This document shows, one piece after another, positions 1-13,205 of a DNA stretch of 59,103 nucleotides (its first letter is position 1; every line of letters begins with the position of its first letter). The position numbers and the translations under genes were made by a program. The DNA comes from Basidiobolus meristosporus CBS 931.73. Its lineage: Eukaryota; Basidiobolomycota; Basidiobolomycetes; Basidiobolales; Basidiobolaceae. The stretch lies in the NCBI GenBank assembly GCA_002104905.1, contig MCFE01000553.1, positions 1 to 59,103 on the forward strand, read 5' to 3'. The notes under the pieces are model-generated. The model saw only the letters and a program-made list of their open reading frames with translations, was not told where the DNA came from and did not search any database.

Positions 1-2014
1 AAAATGCTGTGCCATAGAGGGAGGGATCTATTGGTGGATAGAATATGCGCTGCCATTATTCAACAGCCACTCTACCATTACTGTGATCGATCTATCCGCT
101 GCATGCTTACTTCATGTTTGGCTGAAATATGGGAAAGACGGATGTCCCTACCTTCATGGTCATTTTGTGGTATGGAACCCATTGTGGCCAGCGAAGATCA
201 AAGGGTGCTGATACTCCAAGGGCTACGGAGTTATTCTTCCTACGGCTCACGGATAATGGAAAAACAGGGCCAATGTTGCAATCGCGATATAGCCAGTGTC
301 CGAGACCCACACCCATTGGTAGTGAGGGTGTTTCTTAGGGTGATCAATAGTATCAAAAAGGCTAAAACACAGTCTCTCAAATCCAAATTTGGTGGTTACT
401 CATATTTCCCAAAGTGTGCCGCAGTCCAACCGGCAGTGTGTACTGCCTCCCCTTGTCATTAATATCCTCCATCATGACTTGCTGGTTTTGAATGAATGAC
501 GAGCAAAAAGGCACATACAAGTATGAGATGGACGTACAAATTCCTGTTTGCCGTATGAGGGCACATTCTTATTGCCATATATCGCCACTGGTTTCGGCCA
601 ACTACATATATAGCATTGTCGCAATTAGTGAGTCAACTGCATCTTTCCTCCTTATGGAACAAGAAGGATCAAATTGGTTCAGAAAATCAGTCCACCATCC
701 GATCCCAGCGATCCCACATGCAGTAATGTAGAGATCCCTACCTCCTTGGAACTCAATGAAACCTCGTGAGCATGTTGCTTCGACCACTTGAAGCTTGCAA
801 AGTCAGCTTCGCTGGTGTAAACAGAATGTGGGCCAGAGGAGTCTGGACTCTTCGAAGCCTGAATCCAGCATTCCCAAGGCCAACTTTATCGTCGCCCATG
901 GATCAATCCACCATCGACCGTAGGCCTCCATGCGTCTTCAGCTCGGCCTTCTGATTTCGAAACATCATGCTAAATTTAGTCAAATGCTGCCTCATTGTTA
1001 CAGATCATGGAAGGATACGATATTGCCAGTCATCCATCTCTTGTGTATGGAGTGAGACCTCAGCTAACTGTGAACTCGTTTAACTCCGTTTACTTTGCAA
1101 ATAATGGTGCTTATGCTGAGCCCACTTGCGTGGATGATATCATATCAGAGACATTGGTGTTTGAATCTATTGTCCGTTAAAAACCAGGGGCTCTGAATGT
1201 GATGCCATACCATAACGCCGTCGATCCACTATCATTGGCATATATAGAATGCGTCTAATAATTCCTGGTAGGTGTGTGGTCCTGGACAGAAAGTTACATG
1301 TACAATTGACTTCAAAGCAGCTACTATATGCCACTCTAGCTTCTAACGTTTCTGATCCCCAGGATTCACTCACCCTTAATGAGGCTAATTCGTATATATG
1401 TATCATTTCTTATTAGCTACTATTCATCGAATAGGAATTTTCAAATGCAAGTGTGGATTATAAATTATTTATTACCTTAATTAATTAAGTTGCATATAAA
1501 AATTCCCTCTAACCGATGCCCAAGACCGCTATTATCAGTATGCATTCTTAACAACATAAAAAGACAGATCCTCTTTCCATATTCTAGGTCCCGAATTGTT
1601 ACAATCCAGCCCCCACTTGTTTACTATTGCCTTATTTATATAATTGAGCCCCGGTGTAGGTCTTCCCCGCGTTCCTTATTCGTCTTTCCTTCTACATTCT
1701 ATCATTTGAGGCATTTTTGAATTCGTCTCTTGATCATTCAGCTTATCAACCACTGTTCATAAGTCTTCATAGGTTTTTGCCTCACACTTTACGAAACCAG
1801 CAGTGACCATACATTATCAGCATAACTTGTAAGATATCTCAGTAGTGTTTCCATAGTTGTGCTTTTCTCCCGTAAAAATCCCGCCACATTCAGTAAGTAG
1901 AATACACTCCCTTATTCATTTGAGTGCATAGAGTTGTCTACTTTGGTGCTTTACCGTGTTGAACAAGCTTTCGTAGCCTACTGGTCCTTTCCCACATTAA
2001 CTGTCTTTATAGTC
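1..2014. other. Region left of MCM1, no recognisable gene
   Basis: The open frames here (longest 152 codons at 4-462) show no family motif, no convincing splice chain and mixed-frame coding texture, so I do not call them genes. From about 1480 to 2014 the sequence becomes pyrimidine-rich (many CTTTCC and TTCCTT runs) and probably holds the promoter and 5' leader of MCM1. No RNA gene or repeat was recognised. Confidence 0.5.
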
Positions 2015-3139
2015 ATGAACCGTAACGAGTCCCCCAACATATCTCAAGGATTGGCTACTAAGGATGAAACTCGTGGAACCAAACGTGAATTTGAAGAGGA
2101 AGAGGATGCCGATTCTGATGATAGCCTTCCCAAAAATGAGAAACGTTCTGGTCGACGCAAGATAAAAATTGAGTATATCGACGACAAAAACCGTCGGCAT
2201 ATCACTTTTAGTAAGCGTAAAGCAGGAATCATGAAAAAGGTGAGCCTTTCTCTATCAAAGTGATTTTCGGCTGTTGTGGTGCTAATATTCACGATACTAG
2301 GCATATGAGTTAAGCACTCTTACTGGAACACAGGTTCTATTATTAGTGGTATCAGAAACTGGGCTAGTTTATACTTTCACTACTCCAAAACTGCAACCTT
2401 TGGTCACTCAACCTGAGGGCAAGAATTTAATCCAGTCATGTCTAAATGCTCCAGATACTACATCCAAAGATACTACAGAATCAGCCGTAAGTCATCAACA
2501 TATGTAAAATGTCCTTGTGTGTATGACTAATACAGTTCCTACCACCATTGATGCAGCCTACTCAACAAACAACGGTTACTCCACAGTCAGCTCAGCCTCA
2601 GGGACCTATCCCTTCACAGATTCCATCACCAAAACTTCAGCGTCAGCGGGTACAACAACCTCAGGCGTTACCCTCACACGGACAATCCCAGCAAACAACG
2701 CCTGGTTATGGATCTGATCCATCTTCTGGCGTCGATGTGAACTCAGGGAATATGTATGGGAGCGATAGATCAGTACGTGTCTTATGTGCCAAGTAATCAC
2801 AGGTGTTATGTATTAACATATCTACTTCAGAATGTTCGAGGTTTACAACAGCAAACATCCACTCAAGGCTATAACCCATCACTCGCAAATATGAATTACG
2901 GCCACCAGTATGGAGGACTGCCTACACAGATGCCAGCACAAGTTTCTATGGGGAGTGTTGCTAATTATATTAATAATCAGCAATATTCTCAATATAGTCA
3001 ACCTCCTATGGGCTCTTACGCACCACCGAATAATCAATATATGGCTCAACCCAATTACTGGTCGAATGGGGGAGATAATGCGAACGGTGCGCCCAAACCT
3101 TCCCAGTATTCTTCACCGCAGCCTGGAACGCAAAAGTAG
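2015..3139 (+). CDS. MCM1: Mcm1/SRF-type MADS-box transcription factor
   Basis: Sequence-specific nuclear transcription factor of the SRF/Mcm1 class, which binds CC(A/T)6GG-like sites together with partner proteins. Proposed exons 2015-2239, 2301-2486, 2536-2772 and 2831-3139 are all phase 0 and give 318 aa. An acidic N-terminus (EEEEDADSDD, residues 27-36) precedes the MADS box at about 46-105 (GRRKIKIEYIDD, ITFSKRKAGIMKK, then AYELSTLTGTQVLLLVVSET). The SAM extension (VYTFTTPKLQPLV...LIQSCLNAPD) is SRF-type, not MEF2-type. The C-terminal half is rich in Gln, Pro, Tyr and Asn, as in fungal Mcm1 activation regions. The start is the first ATG in the acidic segment. The frame is open upstream to 1934, but that part lacks conserved sequence. 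Identity is firm; exact ends of the low-complexity exons are less so. Confidence 0.93.
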
Positions 3140-6100
3140 AGCTTTAGCATAATTTCAATATCTTAACGCTCATTCATTACACCATGGGGTCACGAATCTA
3201 CCCGCTTTCTTGATCTTTGTCTTCCTACTCATAGTGTCTTCTTTCGTTTTGTTATTTTTTAAACTTTGGCTTACGTATTTCATATTCATCGTACTATAAT
3301 TGTTAGTTTTCCCCTTTTCAATATTGTCCCTAGAAAGCTTTCAACCATCACTAAATGAAGTGACAAGACTATACCATATTTATCCAGGATCCTCCAATAT
3401 TAACATTGGCGTAGGGCACTAGTGAAGAATGATATAGACTACTACCAAACAGAGCTCCAAGCAAGGGTGCAGATTAAAGCAAGCCTATGTCAAAAAGCTT
3501 AGGTTGGGCCTCTATCTGTTAGCTTGGAGGATCAATATGCCGCACATGAATGTATTTGGAATAACATCTTGCTCGTTCTGGCAACTCTAATACAACCAAG
3601 TCACACCAATTGACTTGATGAAAGTACGTACAACAAATGTACCATGAAATATGAAACGGACATTGCAGGCCAAGGAGCATTTTCTATGCTCCTGGATTAG
3701 GAATTTGTCAGGCCAATAATCATCTAGATGTCAAACCAGTCGAGTCCAATAGGAAAGTATACTTGGTGGCAGCTTCTGAACAGTAGAATATGTACTTATG
3801 ACACCGCTCCCACCCTAGAAATCAGGTCCGCGCGCCCCAACCTCTAAATGGGGATAATTTGAAATGTGTACACCATCACCCATAATGTTTATTCCATCAG
3901 GGCCATACACTCAATATTTATCCACAAGATTTATCATTTATTCAAGCCTGGCCCTATGCCTTAACCTATCCTATGATGTACCTATACAATACCCAAAACC
4001 TCATGATATTCAACCCGCACTCTCAAACCACGAATTCAAACCTGCAAACATCTAACGCATTCTCAAATCCCCGCCAACAAGCCTATGATAGCAGCATTCC
4101 ATAGCAACAGGCTTGGAATGACCAAAATATCGGGATTACATATAAATATATACGGGTTTCTATAGTACACCGTCCTCGTAATAGTGTATCGAAACCAGTG
4201 AGATTCAAGGGTATTACTATAGCCCGAGACGTCAGAATAACCAAACTCGTGCTATCTGTGCATTGCGGCCTCCCAAATCCATTAAAGCAACAGATATCAC
4301 CAAAACTTCAGCACATCTCACCAACTAACGTCGTGGATTCTTTTCGGCTTTCGTTGGCTAAATTTTAGAGAAGATTAGTTGATCCGGCTGGATTTTTGAC
4401 ATTTTATTCCATATCAAGTCGCTTGGATCTTTACCAATCCATGACTAGAAAGGTCTATATCTGCATACCGAATGTGTTTTTGAATGTATACCATTGGCCT
4501 CAAGATCATCAGCCATGTAAGATTTGGACATCCTAGGACTTGTTTGTATTATCCGAACTGGTGAATTATATTAGGCTTTCTTATTAATCTGTGAGCCTGG
4601 TCTATATTACATAATATCTATAATTGGGCTGATTGTAGTAGATCTCCAAAAAACCATTTTCGATACCGAACCATCGAAAATCGACAAATACTGAACTGCG
4701 GAGTTCAATTGGGTTATACTTGGCTGATGGAAATCTGATTTCACGCAGTGAGTATAATATAGTATGTTTATATCAATTATTTGATGAGCAAGATTACTCC
4801 CACATTTATAGGCGCAATAGAATTGTTCAATGTCATGAAGTTCATGGCATTTTGTTGACTGGGGTCCCAAATTGGCGATGCAAATGCTTCTCAGTCATAT
4901 GTGGATGAGTTCGTAAAGCCATGTTGACGACGAGGGTGATGCTCCTGGGTCAAACCTGATTGATCACTGGGCCTCTAAAAACACAATATAGGCCGTGCGG
5001 CAATATCACTATGTGGCCACGGTATCGATAATTGATTTGAAATCAAATTTCAAGCTCACCAAACTAACGACTGGTTTGGGCGCTGTATTCCTGATGAAAC
5101 GGGCGACACAGCGCACTGGTGAGCCGAAAAGAAGATTTCGGGATTTCCGATGTTGATACAGAGTATAAGATGCATCACGCAAATTACTACGATCAAGCAC
5201 ATCTCCCTACTTCAATTCAATTAGGGCAATCTTGATAACAAAGCGCCAGCTTTGCATTAGAGCAAAGCCAAATGAGGCACGATGGGCTTCCAAGCATTTG
5301 TTGTCATTCCTCGAAGATTCTATTAGTGCCGAAACCGGCTCAGTAACGTCAAATTCTAATTTAAGTATATCGCTCGCACGCATAATGTGACTCGAGTTAA
5401 ACCACTAATATGGCTTGTTAGTTATATCAGGAAATCGGCTAATACCAAGATCTAAGTGTGTTTTCTTCAAGGCTATTGGATTCGAGAGAGAAAGAGAGAG
5501 ATCGCTTCAGTTGACTCAGCCAAGTATTGGCTTAAAAATACCGCATGTAGCAAAGCTTCGATCCATGCCAATGAGGCAACACCAAGGTCATGATTTAATT
5601 CCAATTCCCCACGTAATGGAAAACTGGCATGTATGCACGGATTCTATGCTATTGTTAATACTATCTGTACGTTTATAGTATACAAAAAATAGGCCCCACC
5701 AGAGACTGGAACGTTCCATTACTCCGATTGCAATCTTGACAAGATGTGCCACTCTTGCCCACACGAAATAATTATGCCATTGTGAGCTCCATACACTTAC
5801 TCAAGACTTCAATTTGGGTCATGATGAATATATTGTGGTGCCTTTGGTCATATGACATAAAGAAATTTTGTTTGTAACAGATGTGCATCGTCACGACTAT
5901 AGGTATTTCTCACCATATTCTATGGTTCAGCAGAATTATTCTCCGGAATTGCCCAAATCTGGACACATCCCCATGGTTTATAAATCGGCTTTCATCTAGT
6001 CGACAATTTTGGCAATAATATATTGAAACATGATTCCTATATTATATAGTGCCATTGTATATATAGAAATGTCCCATATGTGAACAGATTGCCCCACATG

Positions 6101-6797
6101 GAGTGAAGGAAAGCTCTTTAGTATTCAAAATCCACTGGCTTCTCCACCATGCTCGATTCTAAAACGGGCATCCTAACTTGCGGCATTGTTTGACTCATCA
6201 AGTTGATGCGAGTATTGGTGCCTTTCATGTCTTTTTCTATGCCAATCAAAAGTTGGCTTGTCTCTCGCTCCCCATTAAATGAAAATCTTTTCCTGAATAC
6301 TATGGACGATGATTTCAATGCGTGCTGAGACTGGACTTGCCATCTTGAATTTGCTATTACCACCCAAATGGGATACAAACATATCGAAGCTCTTACAGGA
6401 TTCCCAAATTTATTTTACTTCCATCAATTAACCAATTTTCAATCTAGAAACCAGTCAGTGAGCGGGATTATTCGATTCGCACCTGGGGATGGGGATACGT
6501 TTAGAATCGAATTATCGCCTTATTCTTGGCCAATGGACCGTAAATACCATTTCATTCATCAGCGAATATGGCCTTTCGCCAATCACAATTCGGCTTAAAA
6601 TTCAGTCCTGTTCTTATATGGTTACCTCTTCCCTTCTCTTCTTTGTTACTTAGTCCTTTCAATTTGAACTCCACTCTCGTAAAGCATTCGATTCGTATTC
6701 TATTCTACATACTGCACTATTACTCATTGACCCAACACAAGCAACAGCTGCCAAAGTATACAACCCTGATCACTTGTGAAAGTTACTATACCTCAAT
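3140..6797. other. Spacer between MCM1 and SKN7
   Basis: Holds no gene I can support. Around 3900-4330 there is a Gln/Asn-rich decayed frame, interrupted by stops, that shares a near-identical stretch with MCM1 exon 3 (see findings). A short AGAGAGA-rich run lies near 5485-5505. The last 200 bp before 6798 are CT-rich and probably the SKN7 promoter and leader. Confidence 0.4.
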
Positions 6798-8960
6798 ATG
6801 TCAGCTGCTCCAGGTGTTCCTGACTTTGTAAAAAAGCTATACAGGTACCGAATCTGATTATGCCGTACATCACAAATATTAGTGAATTTACACTCGTTCT
6901 TGTTTCAGAATGCTCGAAGACAATTCGTACAGCCACATAGTGTCTTGGGGGCTGAACGGAGATACCTTTGTTGTCAAAGAGCCCAATGAATTCGCCAAAA
7001 CGATTCTACCCAAACACTTTAAACATAGCAATTTCGCGAGTTTTGTTCGTCAACTAAACAAATACGACTTTCACAAGATAAAGAATACCGACGACTCCAA
7101 TAAACCTTATGGTGAACATGTATGTTTCTTGATTGCTTCTACCAAATCCTTGTCAAACACAGGAGGGCACAGGTTAGAATAGACATTAACCTAACGTGAT
7201 TTCTTAGGCTTGGGAATTTCAGCATCCGAATTTCCAATACAACAAATGCGAACTGTTGGAATCGATTAAGGTAAACTCTGAATTCTGAACTAAAGGTGTA
7301 ACTCTTACTCACAAAGTAATTTAGCGGAAAATTCCCAACAAAAGCAAGCCTGGTATTGGTGGTATCGGAACTAGCATGCTTCCTGAAGAAATCAGAATGG
7401 TCGCCGAGGATCTTCAAGGACAGGTTAATTCCGTGTCTAAGTTACAATCAGATATGGGAAATTACCTCCAATCTTTAAGCAAGAATTACCAAGTTATGGT
7501 AGAGGAAATACTAAGTTTCCGGAAAAACATTGTCGCCCAAGACCAGCTTCTTCAAAACATCGTTCAATATGTTCTAAACCAAGACTCAAGTAAGTTGCAA
7601 TATCTACCACAAATCACAAGCAAGTATTGACGTTATCATATCAAAGATCGGAATCGGGAGCAAAAGAACTTAAACGAAAATCCTGGATATGCCCCTCCCT
7701 TCTCCAACGCAAACTCTTCAACTGATATGTTAAAACTACTGAACTCATACAACGAGTTATCAAAAGCATCGCTCAGCCAGGTCGATGATTTCTCAAAAAG
7801 GGCGCAATCTCTTCAAGAGTTTGCCAATACAACACTGTCACAATTTACGGCTCCTATGATGTGTAATGGCGGTGGAGGATTGTTCGGTGGGCACACTGAC
7901 GATTTGAGTGGTGCCGATCTTAGCGGATACAACGGTGGCGACAACACTTTCACTCATCCAAACATCGAAAGCTTAGAAATCTCGCTCAATCAACTTGAGC
8001 ATAGAGACGGCATGAATGAAAAGGCTTTCAATTTCGCTAGTAACCCCATGGATAACAATGGCGTGATACAGGGTAATATTGGAAATCCTTTGGGCAACAG
8101 CAATGCTCCAGCCAAAAATAATGCTCCGAATAATCAACTCCGCAAATCCTCATTTACGCCGAATTGGGCTACTCCACCTAAAGTTCTCTTGGTTGAGGAT
8201 GATGCTGTCTGCAGAAGGTTGAGCACTAAACTGCTTCAAATATTTGGATGTTCATTTGACGTTGCCACCGACGGGGTTGCTGCTGTTAACAAGATGAACC
8301 TAGAGAAATATGATATAGTGCTGATGGTATGCATTACGGATGACTTTATAATTGATAGCACTGTTTTAATCATTTCATTTGCAGGACATTGTTATGCCAA
8401 ACTTGGACGGTGTTTCGGCTACTACGAGAATTCGTCAGTTCGATGCTATCACACCCATTATCTCCATGACATCGAACACAACCGAAAATGATTGCATGAC
8501 TTACCTGGCTAATGGTATGAACGATATTCTTGCCAAGCCGTTTTCGAAAGCTGGTCTCTATGGAATGTTAGAAAAGTATTGTATGCATCTACGCTCTATT
8601 AGAGATATGAACCACATCGGCCGAAACCCTAGTCCTTATCCCGCTCTTTCCACGACATTAATGAACGGAAACCTCTTGAATGATAATGAAGAAGGTACCT
8701 CATCTTCTGCCTCCACCTCCGCACCAATGTCCACGGGTTCTTACTCTACGATCCCAGTCATGAATATGGGTCAAAACAATGGATACAATTTGTCCATGAT
8801 GGCAGGAATTGCCATACCTAACGATGGTTCGATGGGGCAAGGTGCAACTATTATTCCGTCAATCATGTTTGCTGCCAACTCTAATACCCGGCCTTCTGGA
8901 GATTATCCATACGACGATGACGATCGTAGAAAGCGGCCTAGACTGGAAGTGATTGAGTAA
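6798..8960 (+). CDS. SKN7: Skn7/Prr1-type response regulator with HSF-type DNA-binding domain
   Basis: Terminal response regulator of the fungal Sln1-Ypd1 type phosphorelay and an oxidative/osmotic-stress transcription factor. Proposed exons 6798-6844, 6909-7119, 7208-7270, 7325-7589, 7647-8326 and 8385-8960 give 613 aa. Residues about 8-105 are an HSF-type winged helix (PDFVKKLYRMLED, FASFVRQLNKYDFHK, AWEFQHPNF). About 125-185 is a heptad-rich coiled coil. About 373-487 is a receiver domain: the acidic pair in VLLVEDDA, the phospho-acceptor Asp423 (first residue of the last exon, DIVMPNLDG) and the conserved Lys473 in LAKPF. The tail has a Ser/Thr-rich stretch and a basic RRKRPR patch near the end. 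The first exon ends within the Arg codon before the DNA-binding helices, which fixes the start well. The domain order is diagnostic for Skn7. Confidence 0.95.
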
Positions 8961-9677
8961 AATCCGGGAAGAGCATCAGGTAGTAATCGACATGCATATT
9001 TTATCCGTTTGCTAGTAATTCTCGCTCCGCCTTTCATACTTCTCAGCCACAATCAGGCTTTGAGAGCGTTCCTACAACTTGAACTTGATCTGGTGACATA
9101 TGCCCAAGCCGCCCGGCCTATGGCTGGTCACAATGGCTCAGCATCGATACATTGATCCTCAAGTTACTTTTATGTGCATTACCATTACTCTCTAAGCTAA
9201 CCTTCAGATTAGTTTATCTTCATGTGTACAAATTTTCTACCCTTGGTACCTTATTTTATCTTGATTTTGTTTTCAATACTTAGCCTATATCGCTCACCTT
9301 GGCTGTCGAATATTTTTGTTGCTTACTTTGATGGCGCGCCAAAGACTTTGTATCCAAAAGATCTCAGACATAAGGTGGATGCTGATTTCTTATTCACATA
9401 ATTGTTAATAAATTCTAGTGACGCAGTTACGACGTACCCTTCGCCATTCTGATTAATCTCAAATCACTCCCTACATGTTATTATGGAGATTACAGCGTGC
9501 CAATCAGTGCTCAGAGACAGTCAAATATTGGATTTTCGGAACACTTTCACCCATATTTTTCCAAGATATGGGTGAAAATACTCGACTGTTAGGTTTAATC
9601 GATTCTCTTTTTTTACATCTATTTTCCTGATTAAGTTGAAAGAAGGCTGGGACTTTGCTTTATTCATTTTTTACACG
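8961..9677. promoter_or_regulatory. SKN7-PRP28 intergenic region
   Basis: About 700 bp without a coding frame. It must hold the SKN7 3' end and the PRP28 promoter. The only structure seen is the perfect inverted repeat at 9545-9577, listed separately. Confidence 0.4.
9545..9577. repeat. Perfect 12-bp inverted repeat (hairpin) upstream of PRP28
   Basis: Left arm TTTCACCCATAT (9545-9556), 9-nt spacer, right arm ATATGGGTGAAA (9566-9577). The arms are perfect complements. It lies 100 bp before the PRP28 start codon, so it could be a dimeric operator, a leader hairpin, or chance. Confidence 0.8.
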
Positions 9678-12015
9678 ATGACGAGCAACAGAAAGGAGCC
9701 TTTGTCTTTGGAGGAGCTAATTCGACAAAAAGAGAAAAGCAAAGAGGCAGAGAAGGTACGCGGTCCTTCTCAGGAGCAGAACATCGTTGCGTTGTTGCTA
9801 GCGATCCACTTTTTAACCCTTGTGACCCTTTCTATTTTTAGCCGGTATTTTTGACCAAAGAGCAGCGCGCGAAAATCGCTCTTGAGAAGAGGCAGAGGGA
9901 GGTCGAGGAGATCAAAAGAAAGCAAGAGGAGGAGCGTAAATATCGAGAGCAATTCGAAAAAGAGGCCGAAAAAGAACGTAGATCAGGTTCGTGCTTTTAT
10001 TCAATTTTTGGAATTGACCGACCTTCTAAACAAACAAAAATATACCTAGGCAGAGAAAAGGAACGTGAAAGAGATCGTCGTGATTATCGTGACCGTTCCC
10101 GCGAGAGAGATCGCGGTAGAGATAGACACAGGCATGAGCGACGTAGAGATGGCAGAGACAGAAGTCCTGATCGCCATGCATCTCGGGCAGACCCAGAGAC
10201 AGACCAGGATAGCATCAACAAATTGGGGGACAAGGAATTAGAGCAGATAAGGGTAATTAGCCTTCCAGGTATTTTGTGGTACTTCTACTAATCACAGTTA
10301 CCACCACACAGGAGCGTTACATGGGCGGTGAGCGTCGTAAAAGAAAGATTAGAAAAATGAACGAGAAAAAGTTCGTATTTGATTGGGATGCAAATGAGGA
10401 TACATCCAAGGATGTTAACCCCATTTACTCAGACAGACATGGTGCTCAGATGTTTGGTAGAGGCCATATTGCTGGCATAGACATTGTGGAGCAGAAAAAT
10501 GCTAGATCTGAATTTTATCAAGAGCTGCTGGAGAAGCGAAGAACCGACGATGAGAAACATCGCGCGGAGCTGTTGCTAGAGCGAGAGTCTAAGAGAGAAG
10601 CGAAATCTATGTGGGATGACCGACATTGGTCTGAGAAGCCACTTTCTGAGATGAAGGAGCGTGATTGGAGAATTTTCAAGGAGGATTTCAACATCTCTAC
10701 CAAGGGTGGAAGCTTACCCAACCCTATACGTTCCTGGAACGAATCGGATCTGCCAAACAAGATCCTGGATGTTATAGAGAAGGTTGGGTACAACGAGCCT
10801 ACACCCATCCAAAGACAAGCTATTCCCATCGGTCTTCAGAATCGGGATATTATTGGTATCGCAGAGACCGGTAGTGGTAAAACTGCTTCTTTCGTTATCC
10901 CCATGCTCGTCTTCATATCTCGTCTCCCGCCACTGAACGAAGACAACATGGGTGATGGGCCATATGCATTGATCCTAGTGCCTACTCGTGAACTTGCGCA
11001 GCAAATTGAACAGGAAACACTCAAATTTGCCACACAGCTCGGCTACAACTGCGTATCAATCGTCGGTGGTCATGCTATGGAGGAACAAGCTTTCAATTTA
11101 AGAAATGGTGCAGAGATCATCATCGCGACCCCTGGTCGTTTGAAGGATTGTTTAGATCGACGTGTCCTTGTTCTCAACCAATGTACCTATGTTGTTATGG
11201 ATGAAGCTGACCGAATGATTGATATGGGTTTCGAGCTGGACGTCAACTTTATCCTAGATGCGCTACCGGTTTCGAACATCAAGCCAGAGGTAGAGGATGG
11301 AGAGACTCCAATGGAGCTTTCCGGCAACGATTTGGTCAAATACCGACAAACCACGATGTTTTCAGCTACCATGCCCACAGCAGTAGAAAGACTTGCCAAG
11401 CGCTATTTGCGCAGACCAGCGGTGGTAACCATCGGTACTGCTGGTCAAGCCGTCGATACCGTTGAACAAAGAGTAGAGATGATCAATGAAGAAGGTCGGA
11501 AGAAGAACAGACTGCTTGAAATCCTCAACAGCCAACAGTACGAGCCTCCTATCATCATCTTTGTCAATCAGAAAAAAGGCTGCGATGTGCTTGCTAAAGC
11601 TCTTAACAAACTTGGTTATCGAGTCACCACATTGCACGGCGGCAAGTCACAAGAGCAAAGAGAGTACTCTCTTGCTCAGCTTAAGAATGGTACAATGGAC
11701 ATTCTGGTAGCTACGGATGTTGCTGGGCGTGGTATTGATATCAAGAATGTCTCATTGGTCATCAATTATGACATGGCCAAGAATGTCGAGGACTACACAC
11801 ATAGAATAGGTCGTACTGGCCGTGCTGGTAATAAGGGTACAGCAATCACCTTTTTGGGCAACAACGATACAGATGTTATGTATGATCTCAAGCAAATGCT
11901 ACTGAAGTCCCCGCTTTCCAGAGTGCCACCCGAATTGGCCAACCATGAGGCAGCTCAGATCAAGCCCGGCACATTCAAAGCTAAACGAAAGCACGAAGAA
12001 ACCATCTACACTTGA
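9678..12015 (+). CDS. PRP28: DEAD-box RNA helicase Prp28 (U5 snRNP, DDX23 type)
   Basis: Spliceosomal ATPase that promotes exchange of U1 for U6 at the 5' splice site during activation. Proposed exons 9678-9755, 9842-9986, 10050-10252 and 10312-12015 give 709 aa. The N-terminal 140 residues are basic and repetitive with RS/RD/RE-type runs, as in metazoan DDX23. Next comes the family signature [17 protein letters not shown] followed by FVFDWD. Helicase motifs: Q motif ([11 protein letters not shown]), I (AETGSGKT, about residue 326), Ia (PTRELAQQ), Ib (TPGR), II (DEAD, about 439), III (SAT), IV (IIFVNQKKG), V ([10 protein letters not shown]) and VI ([10 protein letters not shown]). The start ATG begins [14 protein letters not shown], a good match to the conserved PLSLEELL segment, and follows a 5' leader with the hairpin at 9545-9577. 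Nothing is broken. Confidence 0.97.
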
Positions 12016-12686
12016 TCTTTTAAGCACTCAGCGTGTACCTTTAATCAGTTTTTATCAGTTGTTTCTTAGTAACATTTTGTGCAATGCAAGCATATTTAAT
12101 AAAAATATCTTTGAAATATCAAATTCATGGTAGAATATCTACCGCAAACCATCCAGACAGAATCTCCGCATTTACCCGTATACAGGGCTTGATGTACTTT
12201 GAGCATAGTGCTAGGATGAGGCATTTCAAGCAACTCTTGACACCAAACCATGAACGCCAAGTAAAGACTGGATGTTGGTGTTGCTCGTGGAAATCCATGG
12301 TACATCGTTGCCAAGTAGAGGTACTCTAATCAATGCTGTATGGTGTATGTATGGATGTATGGAGGATAAGTGGCATTCATGTGCTCCGAACTATGCGCAT
12401 GCATAGACATGGCCCACTGTTAATTCAGGATTTGACCAGCGCACGTTACCAGCAGGATGAAATTACAATCATGCTTTGATAAGCACAAACTGCTTCGAAT
12501 TGCCAAAAATAGCAACGGTTGGACTAGTGTTAGTGGTCTTGACAATGTATGCATGTGTAGAGTGGAGTCTTCATCATCCCTCATGTAGTGAATTGGTCCA
12601 ATCTACATTCTAGCTCCGTAAGGGGTATCGGATACTTGTATATAAGTCTGCTGTCACGCAAAGGTTCACCGAGAAGCTCAGTTCGA
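12016..12686. other. Spacer between PRP28 and the small secreted protein gene
   Basis: No convincing coding frame. Probably PRP28 3' end (AAT/ATA-rich around 12090-12120) and promoter of the next gene; a TATATAAG motif occurs near 12637, about 50 bp before the ATG at 12687. Confidence 0.4.
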
Positions 12687-13205
12687 ATGCGCAACCTCCT
12701 TTTACTTTCGATTGTTTTTATCTTGCTGCTAGGTTTGCTACAACAGTATGAATCGGCAGGAGTGACCAAATCCACCTCTATAAACTCACCCTCCTCCGCA
12801 GCGAAAAACGAGGGCACCACGGACACTGATGATGACGATGACTCAGCCGGTAATCTCACGTCGGCAACTGGAACTCAGAAACTCCCTGGCTCGAGCGTAG
12901 CCTCTCCCACCAAGACCATTTCAGTTACAACTACGTCAATGAGCACTGCCACCATTGTCTCATCTAGTCGCTTGATCCCAATCACATCACAGACCCCATA
13001 TGTAAGTATTGGCCTCCGCGTTACTCCAATCAATGGCCTACTACTTCTGGGAGGGGGATTTCTACTGAAGTGCATTTACTAAATTGAATTTTCGTTTTCT
13101 TCTAATTCTTTACCCGCTAATAAACAGTCTTTTGTCACACAGCACTACGTGTATTTCTGTGCCAGCTCAACTACAATCGAAGGGTCTTCAAATGCACCCT
13201 ATTAG
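12687..13205 (+). CDS. Small secreted Ser/Thr-rich protein, function unknown
   Basis: I do not recognise a family. The ATG at 12687 begins MRNLLLLSIVFILLLGLL, a typical signal peptide. The mature part is rich in Ser and Thr (candidate O-mannosylation) with an acidic DTDDDDD run near residue 48. A strong donor (GTAAGTATT) at 13002 and an acceptor at 13127 give exons 12687-13001 and 13128-13205 and a 130-residue product ending SSNAPY. If the intron is retained the frame instead ends at 13082 with a hydrophobic tail (131 aa). I prefer the spliced form because of the donor strength. No GPI signal is obvious in the spliced form. A TATATAAG box sits about 50 bp upstream. It is convergent with LSM6. 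Confidence 0.6.

Noticed and set aside
4-462. 152-codon open frame at the left edge
   Set aside because: No motif, overlapped by equally long frames on both strands, and no splice continuation.
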